DNA of 64,000 bases, from positions 15,670,809-15,734,808 of the forward strand of contig CM025853.1 of NCBI GenBank assembly GCA_003952965.2. The letters are read 5' to 3'. The position numbers and the translations under genes are program-made. The stretch is from Morella rubra. Taxonomy: Eukaryota; Streptophyta; Magnoliopsida; Fagales; Myricaceae. This document shows, piece after piece, positions 1 to 11,900 of this stretch (its first letter is position 1; each line of letters begins with the position of its first letter). Below the pieces are notes generated by a model. The model saw only the letters and a list, made by a program, of their open reading frames with translations, was not told the origin of the DNA and searched no databases.

Positions 1-1000
1 ATTTGGAGCCACTATGAGGTTTGCTTTATAACTTATTCTAAAGCATATACCTCTATCTATGCCTAATGAATTTAATGGCTTGAAAGAACGCATCAATCAT
101 TCTGTAGCACTCGAGTTTCAAATGAGTTGGGAGCTAGGACTCCACGAGCGACTGAAGTATGGTTCTTGCAGCTGGAGAAATGCTTATTGTAAGCATGATC
201 CTATTCTTTTGCCGCCATTTTTTAAGCTATGCCTTCAACAAAGAGAAGGAGATTGTGGTTCGTATTGCAGATATGGGACCTGTGATATGTCTCTCAATAA
301 TTATGGATGGTTTACAAGCTGTTCTTTCGGGTAACTTTCTCTAAAGTAGTGGCTTTTGAGTTATTGTCTAAAGAGAGACAGCACTGGTTTTTGGATAAGA
401 ACCTTAGGAGTCACTTTTTTCCCCCTCAATTATAGCTATGGTATCAAAGAAGCATATTCTTATATTCAATCTCGAATATTTTCTTATCATTTATGACATT
501 ACAAAGATCAAACTTCGGCCTTGATGTAATCTTCTCCGACTAGTCTATTGTCACCAGTCTATAGCAGTCATGAATCTCCCTAGCTTTATATTGCTTACAA
601 ATAGGCTCATAAGTGTTGGGCTTTCTCCAATCCATTAGGCATTGCTAGAGGAAGTGGGTGGCAGCATATAGGAGCTTATGTCAATCTTAGTGCATACTAT
701 TTAGTTAGGACTCCTCTTGGTGCTGTGGTGGCCTTCGTGGTACACTTAAGAGGGAAAAGCCTTTGGGTTAGATTGCTGACAAGGTCTACTGAACAAGCAA
801 TTATGCTTGCTCTTAGAATAATCTTCATAGATTGGCAAAATAAAAAAGGAATCTGTATTTTTTTAGACTTATTTTGGTAAGTGAAACAAGGGACCAGTTT
901 TGAATGCTTAGCTAGAGTTATTTGGAAATCGCAGGCCTCGAAAGGAGAGAGAGGATATTTGAAAGAGATTCAGAGCTTAGAGTTCAGAGTCAAGTGAGTT
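1..1000 (+). pseudogene. MATE (multidrug and toxic compound extrusion) transporter, 3' exons, decayed
   Basis: Residual coding sequence of a MATE/DTX-type proton-coupled membrane exporter, cut by the window edge. Around 105-155 one frame gives STRVSNELGARTPRATEV, the conserved MATE motif; the following membrane segment (from 159, LAAGEMLIVSMILFF, then IIMDGLQAVLSG) is in another frame, so a frameshift lies near 155. A GT donor at 331 and an AG at 637-638 bound an intron; the next exon (from 639) reads GIARGSGWQHIGAYVNL and continues to about 840 (TWQ-type end seen as DWQNK). A further remnant near 935-975 resembles the usual last exon (RRERIFE). The donor after the second exon is lost and stops follow. 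Family assignment is firm from motif order; function is lost in this copy. The upstream part lies outside the window. Confidence 0.8.
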
Positions 1001-1480
1001 GAATCGACAAAGCATTATGCTCATGAGCCGATTCCAATGACTCATCTTGATAGACACTAACCATCCAGGGTTTACTATTTTTTTTTTCTCTAGTTCAACT
1101 TTGGCTGGTTTTCTGGTTTCTTTCAAGTTTTCAGGTAAATAATCTAGATTCTGTCTTTCTTAAAGAAGTAATATTTTGATATCTCCGACAAAAGAAACAA
1201 TAATTTTGTGCAAGTATTATTGTATTTGAACTTCATAAATGGAATGTTCATCAGAAGCCCACTTAATTTCCCAAATAAGCCCACTGAGCGACGGAACTAG
1301 GCGATGAGGCTGGGCGCGACGGATGTCGTAGTTGATCTTATGGGTACTAACGAAGACCCGTGATTATGTTATTTTCTGCAGTTGTTTTATTTCTATATTT
1401 TGGACAAATTTTAAGTTGCTTTATTTAAGGTTTTAATTTTGTAAAACTTTGGAAACAATTAATAGCTACGTATTAGTGAG
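1001..1480. other. Intergenic, no gene seen
   Basis: A+T-rich sequence between the MATE remnant and the hAT element. I see no coding exon or repeat structure. Its last 8 bases (TTAGTGAG, 1473-1480) are the left target duplication of the hAT element. Confidence 0.5.
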
Positions 1481-1935
1481 TAGGGGTGAATAGCGGACTA
1501 GTCGGAAGTGGAATTTGACATTTCCGACATCCGGTCCGCTAACTAGCGGATGGCCAAAATCGACTCCGCTTCCGTTTCCGACTCTTAGCGGATTTAGCGG
1601 AAGCGGATTTAGCGGAATTCTGACAATTTTTTGGGCCATATTTTTCGGCCTATTTAAGCTTTTTTTCAATAAATGAAAATTTTACTCATTCATCACAATT
1701 CACAAATAAAATCCTAAAACATGTAATTGACAAACAAGTGTAAAAATAAATATAAAAACATGCAATTCACATAATCTCATATTAAATAAATCTTAAATCA
1801 AACTTGAAACTAACTTGAAATAACAAAATATTACAATACAAACTTAGAAGTATCAACTCAAGTAAGAAATTAATAACATAATCAAACATCAATCAATCAC
1901 GTATGACCCATCCACGATCGATGCAGCATTAGAAA

Positions 1936-4234
1936 TTAACTCTGCAAAAAAACAAATGTATCAACAATTAGCTCATAAAAAATTTTAATAAAGTGAAAGT
2001 AGAAATGTAAAATGTTGTATATACCTATATCCATCATATAACTAGAGGGATCTTCTGTCCCATCAGTAACTTCAGATTCGTTATCCTCTTTATCATCAGC
2101 AGAATGTATGACCTTGGATGTCAACCAATTTTGAGCACAAATGAGTCCTTCCGCCGTCTTTGGTGCCAACAAACTCCGGAAAGAATCTAATACTCGACCC
2201 CTGTGCTGAAGACAGACTCTGAAGGCACTGTAGTGATAGGGATGGCAAGAACATCTCGAGAAATTCGTGCAAGAATGGAAATTTTGGTGCATTCACTCTC
2301 CACCAATTGAGGATATCAAAATTAGGATCTCTGGGCTCAATATCCTCCATTAAATATCTCTCCACTTCAGACTTGCTATCCAGCAAATTCTGTTGCGCCT
2401 TAAATTGTGTGAATTCCATGTAAAGAGGATCATCTATTGATGAACTAGATGACCCAACAAAATCAAGCTGGCCTTGACTTGCAGATACGCTCCCACTGCT
2501 AGATGACCCATCCATATTAGCATACTCTGTAAACAACTGATCCAAGGTCCATCTTACAAGACTAGTCATCTTTGCACCCAACTCCACCCCCAAAGCCTTC
2601 TTGAACCAAAAGTCCAAGTATATAATCTTGTATTGTGGATCAAGTACCGCTGCAACAAACAACAATCTGTTAACCTTGGTCAAATCACCCCAGTATTTAT
2701 TATACTTCATTTGCATTCTTTTTGCCATGTCTGCCAAGAAAAAATCCCCACTAGCTGCATATTTTCCCAAATGCATATGAATTTTGGCTAGTTCTGCAAA
2801 AAATAAGTTTGTTGTCACGTATTCGAAGCAGATATTCGAACCGTCACTTCATAGAAGAGCGCAAAAACTTCGTAAAATGTCTCACACGCTCCCAATCCTC
2901 AAATCCAGGGGGACCCAGTCCCTTCCTCCCATGCCCCTCCTCACGCAGAAAGCTTATCAGAATCTCATCTTCTGCCAACATATCCTCAAAAACTCTCTGA
3001 TATTTCTCAGCTACATCCAACATAATATACGTTGAATTCCAACGAGTAGGAACATCAAGCTGCAAAAATCCCTCACTGGGAAACTTCCTCTTCGCTACAC
3101 ATTTTTTAAACCCATCCATTCGACCGGGAGATGACTTAACATACTTGACCAAGTTCTTTACCTTGGCCACAGAATCATCCAACTCCTTCAACCCATCTTG
3201 CACAATTAAATTCAAGATATGTGCACAACATCTCATATGCAAACAATCATGATTACAAACTATTTTTCCAGGCCGAAACCCCAAAAGCAATTGTCTACTC
3301 TTTACATGTTCAATGGCTATATCATTAGAGAGGCATTATCGACAGTGATTGTAAGGATTTTATCAATCCCATTCCGACATACAATCCTCCAATTCCATCC
3401 CAACTGTCGAGCCCTTATGATCTGACACCTTAGAGAAGGCAAGTATCTTTTTGTGCAAGTTCCAAGTACTATCAATGAAGTGTGCAGTGACAGACATATA
3501 ATTCATGTTTTGGACTGATGTCCATGTGTCAGTGGTGAAACAAACTCGGGGTCTATTGAGTAAGATACTAGCCTTCAGTCTAGCCTTCTCTTCCAAGTAA
3601 AGTTTCATACAGTCTTTCATCACTGTAATTCGAGATGGCACTTTAAATCGGGGCTCGAGGGTATAAATCATCTCCTTGAACCCATCCTTACTTACTATTC
3701 TAAAAGGAAGCTCATCCACAATTATAAACTTGCAATAGAAGCTCTAATAGCCTTGGGATTATATGAGTCTATCTTCATCACTCCCACTGATCCACTACTT
3801 GCCCCTTGATATCAAAAGTCAATTTCTGTTGAGAACTATCCAATTTACTTTGAGTTCTCTTATACATTACACATGCTTTAAGTGGGATCTCATAGCCGAA
3901 GTCCCTTGATCTTTGTGGTGACACCCAGTTTTATGACCACAATGGTTGCACTTGGCCAATGGTTTGTTTGGGTCAACTACTGGTAGTATCCTAGTGAAAT
4001 GTTCCCACATCGGGGATGGATTGGAAACCTTCTTCTTTTGGGGGTAGGGTCACTTGTCTCAGTTTGTTGTGCCTCTACATCTATAATTGGTATCTCACCA
4101 ATTGTAGGTGTAGCCGTTGAGGCAGGGGTAAATAAATTGGGGGTTGTGGATTGCGAAGATGCAATCGGAGTTTGACGATCCATCTGAAATAAAGACACAA
4201 AATAACATACACCTCGATCAAACATACACCTCAA
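1936..4234 (-). pseudogene. hAT transposase, BED zinc finger plus dimerisation domain, frameshifted
   Basis: This is the coding body of the hAT element above. Frames in order on the minus strand: 4234-3977 (N-terminal, starts MDRQTPIASS), BED finger about 3960-3900 in a shifted frame, 3719-3363 (PRVCFTTDTWTSVQNM, the conserved TTDTWTS core), 3290-2844 (HMRCCAHILNLIVQDGL, the typical CxxHxxNL region), 2818-2096 (LDPQYK and NFDILNWWR) and 2292-1936 (RVLDSFRSLLAPKTAEGLI). The order matches RICESLEEPER/DAYSLEEPER-type proteins. It is not a domesticated gene: it lies inside intact transposon ends and is broken in at least four places. Confidence 0.85.
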
Positions 4235-4797
4235 TACATTTAGAAATATTTCATGACTTACAAAATACTAGAACTAAGTCTTTCAATCAAACATATATGA
4301 GGAACCAAACAAAAACATTGAAAAAATTTGAACTTTTTTATTTAAATGGTAAAGGTTTGCTTGCGTTTGCATTTTGCAATCCTTTTTTTCTCATCTGTAA
4401 ACATAGAGATTGACTCAGAGATTGTGCTGTTTGATTTGCATTGACATGTATAGCGGATCATGAATGCATATGCCAAATAGAATATGCATTAATGGCAAGA
4501 AATATAGGAACTTACACAAAAAGATAAGAGGAATGGGAGAGTGCAAGAACCAGAGGATCATGATAAGCACGAAAAGGATCAAAGAAAAAGTTGACATTCA
4601 AAGGAGTAATCTAAGGAAAATGCATAAGAGCAGAATAACAAATTCACAACCAATATCCTCTTGATTCACAACCAATCTAATACAATTTAATCTAACACTG
4701 AACAACAAATTCACAACAATTTAATCTAACCCAATCATAGCCAATACCAATCTAATATCAATAGTAGTAGCTAATCCCAACAACAGTAGCTGTGAGA

Positions 4798-4828
4798 GAG
4801 AGGAAGAGAGAGAGAGAGAGAGAGAGGT
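4798..4828. repeat. (GA)n microsatellite inside the hAT element
   Basis: A run of GA dinucleotides with one interruption. It sits in the 5' untranslated part of the transposon. Confidence 0.8.
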
Positions 4829-5639
4829 CACTTAATTTTAGCGCTAAAGTAAGAACTGAGGAAGGCTGAGAGGGTGGCAGCACTGGCAGGGGAAAGAGAA
4901 AATTTTAGGGCTGCGGCTGGGGGGGGGGACTCGGGGTCAAGGGGGGGAAAGGGAAATTAGGATTTAGGGCTGCAGGCTGCGTCGAGGGAGGGGAAAGGGA
5001 AACAAGTAAACGACGTCGTTTTAAGTCAAGGGGAAAAAAAATAAAAAATAAAAAAAATCCAGAACCGATTTTTTGCTGAACCGACGAAAATTCCGCTTCC
5101 GGTGGCCCAAAATGACCTCCGGCTCCAGTTCCTGGAAGAGGCGGATCTTCTCTTACCGGAAACGAAACCGGACCTCCTCTGGCAGCCGAACCGGACTTAC
5201 AGGCCTATTAGTGAGCTTATTTTGGCTCACACTTTTGTAAATACCTTAGCAATTCTTTTGTTAAAATCTTTCCTAGAGGATTTAAAATCTATTTCCATCT
5301 TTATGAAATGTCTTTCCTTTATTTCTCCATAACTGTTAAACCAAAATTATTATTTCAAATTGAAGGTTACGATTTGCAAAGTTTAATTATTTTCCCACAT
5401 GAGTAATTATTAATTATTCATTCGCTAATGCGCCGATAATAAGATTGGTAAGAAAAATTATTTTTATCTAACTAAAAAGAAAAGTTCTTTCTTTAATTTC
5501 CTAAAATCTTATATCCTTCCACGACTAGAAATGCTTTTCGTCAATTTTTCCACTTTAGGTCGAGTGAGGGCATTTTGGTCTTTTGAGCGCTTACAAAAAC
5601 ATGTGTTGTAATCTTGTTTAGTTAGTATTCTATTACTAT

Positions 5640-6010
5640 CAAGAGAGCTTTAAAGATAATACCGGCACAGGTCGCTACATAATCACTTGATTTTTTTCGG
5701 TGAGAATTATTCATCGAAAGAAGTTTGGAGATGATTGTTCTCAAGTTCGGTTTAGAGCTTATAGAGGAGATATCTCAAGCTAGGTTTGGTTGTAAATATT
5801 GAGCCCAAGATAAACACTTGTAAGGTTCTTTAGCACTTGGAAGCTTAGAGTGTACACTATTTGGAAGATAGTGGAGAAAACTTCAAGACTCGGAAAAAAA
5901 AGCTTTAGGGGTAGATGTAAAAGGGGTTGCCGAAACTACCTAAAAATCTTGTGTTTGCTTTTCTTTAACCCTTCTCTTTACATTTAGCATTATATTCTCA
6001 TTGTGATATT
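5640..6010 (+). mobile_element. Probable LTR 3' part (copia-type), degenerate
   Basis: Inference from sequence style. The stretch around 5900-5975 (a G-rich stem, then CTTGTGTTTGCTTTTC) resembles the U5 end of Ty1/copia LTRs of the SIRE/Tork kind. No internal coding region or second LTR is seen, so it is at best a solo or truncated LTR. The boundaries are not determined. Confidence 0.35.
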
Positions 6011-6129
6011 ATTACATATTCCGCATGCTAAGATATTTATTACATTGATTTTTTAGCAAACACAAATTCGAGAGAACCTTACAAAAGGCCCCTCATCCTA
6101 TAACTTAGAAAAGGCAAGATTTTTTTTTT

Positions 6130-6840
6130 TTTTCATTTGACTACATATTTGGACTCTAATTTGTCCACTTATCAAGGTCCCTCATTTAGTCCATGTTTTG
6201 GCCCTAAATGAGTGTAAATGAAGAACCTTTGCAATTGGACTATTGAGAGACTAAAAATATGGAGCCAAATGAGGAGCCCTGACAAGTAGAACAATGAGAG
6301 ACTAAAATATCGAACCAAATGAGGTCAAATGAAGAGCCTTTGCAATTGGACCAATGAGAGATGAAAGTATGGAATCAAATGAGGAACCATTACATGTGGG
6401 CAAATGAGAGACCAAAATATAGTTCCAAAATGAAATCAAACGTAGAGCTTTGACAATTGAATCAATGTTGGATCAAAACATAGAGCCAAATGAGGAAGCC
6501 TTAAAAAGTGGACCAATAATAGACCAAAATATGAAGTCTAATTAAGAACCTTAGTAATTGGAACAATGAGAGACCAAAGCATGGAGCCAAGTTTGGTGCA
6601 TGACATGGGGAGTAATGAGAGACCAAAATATGTAGTCAAATAATGACAAATGAAGAGCATTTATAATTGGAACAATGAGAGATCAAAACATGAAGCCAAA
6701 TGAAGAGACTTAACAATTGAAACAATGAGGGACCAACAACATGGAATCAAATGAGGAGCCTTGACACGTGGACTAATGAGAGACTAAAATATACTGCCAA
6801 ATGAAGCCAAATGAAAAACCTTTAAAGCGTTTTTATGTAT
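6130..6840. repeat. Degenerate minisatellite, about 50-60 bp units
   Basis: About eleven diverged copies of a unit with the core words AATGAGAGACCAAAATATGG, AGCCAAATGAGGAGCC and TTGACAAGTGG follow one another. Some copies carry an extra GCCAAATGAAGAGCCTTTG block, giving a longer higher-order period of roughly 110-125 bp. No open frame persists through the array. Divergence between copies is high, so the array is old. Confidence 0.75.
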
Positions 6841-7679
6841 GAATATGAAATTTACATACAACGCAACTTTTTGGCATAAAATCCACTTCAATCTACAATA
6901 GTTTCCTATCTCATCATTAGCCATGTTTTCAATAACAAAAAAACCAAACCACTTTCACAAAAATCTATAAATAATTCCTTTTATAAAAAATTTCTTTTTA
7001 TAGATTCACAGTTTTAAAAAAAATATATATATTTTTTCTACAGGTATTATTATTTTCACAAACATTCATAAATAAATTAATTAATTAAGAGTGGAGGGTC
7101 ATGCCTTTTTTTTAGTATTTGTTTTCCCATTTTCTGTGTTATTCTATAAATGTTCCTCATTTGTTTAACTTCTTCGAATTATTTTAATTTTTAAAGTAAA
7201 AAATTTAAATAAATGTCGTGTCGGGTTGAGTCAGCAAATGGGAACACATGACATCATCCTATTGCATGAGACATGGCGTCAATCAGCCACGTTAACGTTT
7301 TCCATCCAAGAGTTAGGGACAAGACAACGGAAGGACCAGTTTGGAAATCAATCCTTATCCTAGGGAGTTTGGAAAGAAAATTTAGCCTGGGGGAAAGACC
7401 AAATCACAAAGACTGGAGGATGAATTCAACCTTTTCTTTTTTTAAAATGCAATTTTATTGGATGTTTGTGAAAGTAATCAGACATCCATAAATATTGAAA
7501 AAATAATAATTTTCTACATGTCTTATTATTTGTTATATACAAATATAGCATAAACTTTTTAGAGCTCAAGATTGCATGTTTGCCGAACTCAAACCACTCT
7601 TCAGTCCTCCCCAAGTCCCACCTGACTTTCTTGACTAACATTTTATTTTCCCTTTCTTAGGGGTTTAGAATTTATTTAA
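6841..7679. other. Intergenic A+T-rich DNA, no gene seen
   Basis: I see poly(A)/poly(T) tracts and no exon, LTR or inverted-repeat structure that I can defend. Short reading frames here show no known motif. Confidence 0.4.
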
Positions 7680-8030
7680 GGAGATGTTTGGTTATGAAAA
7701 ATTTTCAATTTTTTAAGAATTGTTTTTTCAAAAAGTCAAAATTTTTACTACCAATCATCAAAATCTCAAAATTTTTATATAAATTCCACAACATTTTCAC
7801 ACCAACTTTAATAATTTTTCATTAAAAAAGTCAAATTATTACTTTTTATCGAATTCCTTTTTTTTAATTAAAAAATTCATCATCTTTTGTCTCCTTATTT
7901 TTTAGCAAACTACAATAAAAATGATTCTAAAATTAAATATTCTTAAACTTGTTCACCAATTTTTTACAAACCCTATTAAAAGTCAAACTCTCAAAATTTT
8001 TTAATACAAACTCAAAATTCCAAAGAAATG
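7680..8030. mobile_element. A+T-rich MITE-like repeat, copy 1
   Basis: Starts near GATGTTTGGTTATGAAAAAT and runs to AAACTCAAAATTCC. It aligns along its length with 62165-62500 (shared words TTTTCACACCAACTT, CTCAAAATTTT, TCACCAA). Two dispersed copies with no coding capacity indicate a small non-autonomous DNA element. Exact ends and target duplication are not resolved. Confidence 0.5.
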
Positions 8031-8946
8031 TTTGCATGGGCGGACTTATGACTGAACTCTTATTGGGGGGGCCTTTTTGGTTGTCAAACATCACCTAAGG
8101 AGCCAAAGCATTTCCAACCGGAAAAGGAAAAAATAATGCCTCTAACCATTGTTCACCAAGTATTTTTGTTCAATTCCTCGAAATAAAAATGAAAAAACTA
8201 ATTTTCTCCGACAGCATAACGAAAGCAGTATGTCCTCACTTTGTTTTCTGTTTCGAGGAGACATCATAGTATGCTCTATAGTTATAAGTAAAAATTATAT
8301 TATACTCCATATACTTTGCTCTATTTATATTTAAAAGTGTTGATACATTATATTTTAATATTTTATTTTTTAGATATTAAGTTTATTATACAATAATTTG
8401 TATCCGTACTAAATTTAATATTAAATTAGATAATAATTATTTATCTGACCTCAGTCTTTATCTAATTAGAGTATTACCTTTTAATCTCAAATAAATCACA
8501 GTTAAATGAGGTGTAAAATCCAAGAAAATATTTCTCAAACCCATCCTCCCAACATGTTTATCACTTCAGCGCCTCTCACCCATTCTTCCCATCCGTTCTT
8601 CTTTAATTCCGCATTCGTCAAACATCTGCTAACCGCGCCAACTGAAAACAACACCAGCCCGCCCACGGCCCACCGGCTTGTCAATACAAAATCCCCGATT
8701 AGAATGCCGTAAGAAAATTAGATGGCTCTCTTTGTTCCCATCGTAGTATGGAGATGATAATTGGAGTACTACTGGACATGGGGAAGATTTAGGTAAGGAG
8801 TTTGAAATATAGGTGCAGTGCAGTGAAGTGAGTCCTCCTTCCCAAAAGAAAATGAGGGACCTGGCCATGTGCAACGGCTGCTTTTTATTCTCTCGAACAG
8901 TTTCTGAAGTCCATCGGCTTGATTTCGCTGAGGATTTCTGGTTCCG
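8031..8946. other. Upstream region of the FRO gene
   Basis: No exon before 8947 is recognised. The last 200 bases are pyrimidine/purine mixed and likely hold the 5' leader of the ferric reductase gene. I cannot pick out a convincing TATA box. Confidence 0.35.
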
Positions 8947-11900
8947 ATGGCCATGGATGAGTTACACTCTGCTCAACAATCTCTTCTGTTTTCCAATGGA
9001 GGTGATAATAACAAGAACAAGATCAGGAAAAAGGGTATCTTCGGATCGTTGGCCAAATGGATTCTCAAGTTTACCATGTGGGTCATATTCGTTTTGTGGG
9101 TTGCTATGTTTTGTGTCGTTCCTACAGACTTGGGTAGCGACCTCTATGATGACTGGATCGATGCCACCAGTGGAGCTCTGTTTGGGAAGACAGGTGCTTC
9201 TTTAATTAGTATTTTGAACTGGAACTCATCATCACATTCATTATTAATTGTCTAAAACGTTTGATTGAGACTGAATTTTCAGGGAGCGCCCTGCTGTTAT
9301 ACAGCGGCCCCATTATCATGATTGCTTTTCTTGCTGTTCCATATCTTCTCCTCTCTGGGGAAGACCAACAGGAAGAAGAACTACAGGAGTATGTAATTCT
9401 TTTGCACTTCGACGTGTTTTTTATGTTTGTTGGTTACTTAAAGACGGGAAAACTATGAAAACTGCACTGGGTTCATGTATCGCAAACAACATAAATGTTC
9501 AATTTCTAACATTAAAAGAAAAATCCACTACAGGAAGAGGCCTCCAAGATTTCGACTGTGGACTTTTCCCGTTCTGGTTGAGGGACCGTTCGGGGTTGTT
9601 TCTGCTGCCGAGTTCATTGGCATAATCCTCTTTGTTGTGTTCGTTCTGTGGACTCTTTATGCGAACGCAGTCGTGAACTTTGAGTTGTTACCTAGCTACG
9701 GTGACTTGACCTTCAAAGAAATGAGGTACACTAATCTATGGAGTTTGGTTCCGTTTATTTCTGTAGAAGAGAAATTACATTATGTACATGTTACTAGGAC
9801 AACATTCCAATGTCCGTAGGTGTGATCTCGTCAACTTTTCAGGGTTTTTATGTTGCAACTTATGTCAGCATATTGCTTTCGTTTGATTGCCCTATCTTGC
9901 TTGGCCTTTCTTTTTCTCCCAATCCCAAGGGGATCGATTCTTCTCCGACTTATTGATATACCCTTTGGGCATGCCACCAGTTATCACGCATGGCTGGGAA
10001 ATCTGACAATGTTCCTACTTACTCTTCACGGACTTTGCTATATGATTGTATGGGCAATACGTGGCATCAGACCATGATCTGAAGTGAGTGGTACTTTTCA
10101 TGGTGTGCTTTACTGGATTGTTTTAGTTTGGTATTACTAATGCTCTAGGGAGGCCACAGCGGACACTTCATGTGGTAGCCTTCTTAAGAAGTGAAGGAAC
10201 AATGATGACTTCGATCAAGGACAGCACAAAAGAACAAGACAAACGTGAGAAAATGGAGACTCACTTTATCATTCTCTCTATTGGGGTACTTAGGGGGTGT
10301 GACCCTTTCAAGGGCTTAAAATTGCATAAATGCAGGATGAAATCTTTGGGCAAATTAGGAATTAGTCTCTTATGTTTTCACGCAGTTCAAATCGCTACCT
10401 CAAGTTACAAATTCAGTGCTCGACTCCACTAGTTTCTCTGTTTTACAAATTGCTTCTTTCTTCTTTAAGTCCCATAGACCTTAGTACATGTTGAAGTGGT
10501 TCGTAAACTAGTATCATATACTGCTTCCTTAATATTCCTATTTCAACCAATGCATCCTAGAAGATATGAATTACCTAATTCCATTTGTCTGGCTGATAAA
10601 AGGGTGTTACTCTGTTAATGAATTTACACTTCTCAAAGTAACGTCAAGATGTACTATGTGTACTGTCCAAGTACTCTTTTTATTTCATTCGACCTTTCTC
10701 TAACCAAGTTTCATAATAAACAAGTGTTTGTGTGAAACTTAAACCATTCACAAATGAGCATCTAATCAGCAAATTCTCTACGTTCTTTTCTTCCTTAGCA
10801 AGATGGATATTGGCTGGAGTTCCTTGTTTTCTTGAACTTTTCAGTTGCGTCATTTTGGAATTTGTGGCACTTGGCTTTGGTGCAACTGGATCATATCTGT
10901 TGGCATTTTTCTTTCTTCCAATTGCAAGAGGATCCGTTCTTCTCCGCCTTATAGGTATTCCATTTGAGCATGCGACAAGATATCATGTATGGCTTGGACA
11001 TCTCTCGATGCTGTTGTTTACCCTCCATGGAGCAATTTATCTAATTGCATGGTCCATCGAGGGCCACCTCATTGATGATGTGAGTGCTAATGTTTATCTC
11101 TCGATAATGAAATGCTTATCCGTATATACATGATCTAAACAAGTAACAACTCTTATTTACTGCATAGCCATATAAGTCTCCTGGTGGAATATATAACTAT
11201 CTTTGAAGCCAAGACCAACACGTTACACCCTCAAGCAGATATTTCTTCTCCAGAGCCATTGCAACTCCCATCGTTCATGAGGCATCTGACGTGGCTATCC
11301 ACTCTGTCAAGAGTAACAATTAAGGCCAAACATGATGCTCTATTTTTTATGATGTGAAATTGTGATGTGTTTTGGGTTACATAACTGAAACACCATTTTA
11401 TATTGCAACGCAAGTTCATGACGGTTAGATATATCCTTAAAAGACTTAATGACTTAGAAAAGAAATATGTCCTTGAAAACTTAAATTTAATGCACATTCC
11501 AACTATGATAGATATGAACTTTAGTAAGTTATTTACTTATCAAAAAAAAAAGAAAAGAAATATGCCCTTGAAAACTTAAACTTAGTGCACATTCCAACTA
11601 TGATAGATATGAACTTTAGTAAGTAATTTACTTAGAAAAAGAAAAAACTTTAGTAAGTAATTTATCAGATGAGAATAAAAAACATGGTGAGAAAAACTTG
11701 AAAATTTCTTATCACCTGACAGATCATATGGATGGCCTTGCTTAATTAGACTGATGCTTATGCTATATGTGAAGAAATTTGCTGATTTGATTTATAGTGG
11801 CTAAACTTATTTTGTTTTAACTACAGTGATTAGATCAGCGCCCACAAATTTGTAAAGCATGGTGCTAGGTGCTATGAGTGATTGGCCATTACAGTTTGAT

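Larger units (their letters stand above)
1481..5207 (-). mobile_element. hAT-superfamily DNA transposon (Ac-like), decayed autonomous copy
   Basis: Bounded by an 8-bp direct repeat TTAGTGAG (1473-1480 and 5208-5215). The ends are imperfect inverted repeats: TAGGGGTGAA at the left and, read inward on the minus strand, TAGGCCTGTA at the right, close to the Ac terminus. Sub-terminal DNA is rich in CGG/CCG words at both ends (about 1495-1620 and 5060-5205). The minus strand carries a BED-finger transposase. The finger (CNHCGHKTGCHHKDQG, about 3905-3960) follows the N-terminal part that starts at 4234; the catalytic RNase-H-like core covers about 2320-3720; the C-terminal dimerisation region (LICAQNWLTS) is near 2105-2145. 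The reading frame is broken by several frameshifts and stops, for example between 3977 and 3960, near 2830 and near 2260, so it cannot mobilise itself. Confidence 0.88.

Noticed and set aside
6130-6840. A CRISPR-like array
   Set aside because: The units are degenerate and contiguous with no unique spacers, and the host is a plant.
8629-8954. Minus-strand frames before FRO
   Set aside because: They overlap the FRO leader, show no motif and have no conserved neighbours.
9843-10083. A separate small gene for exon 4a
   Set aside because: It is flanked by a proper acceptor and donor and is homologous to FRO exon 4; alone it has no start context.
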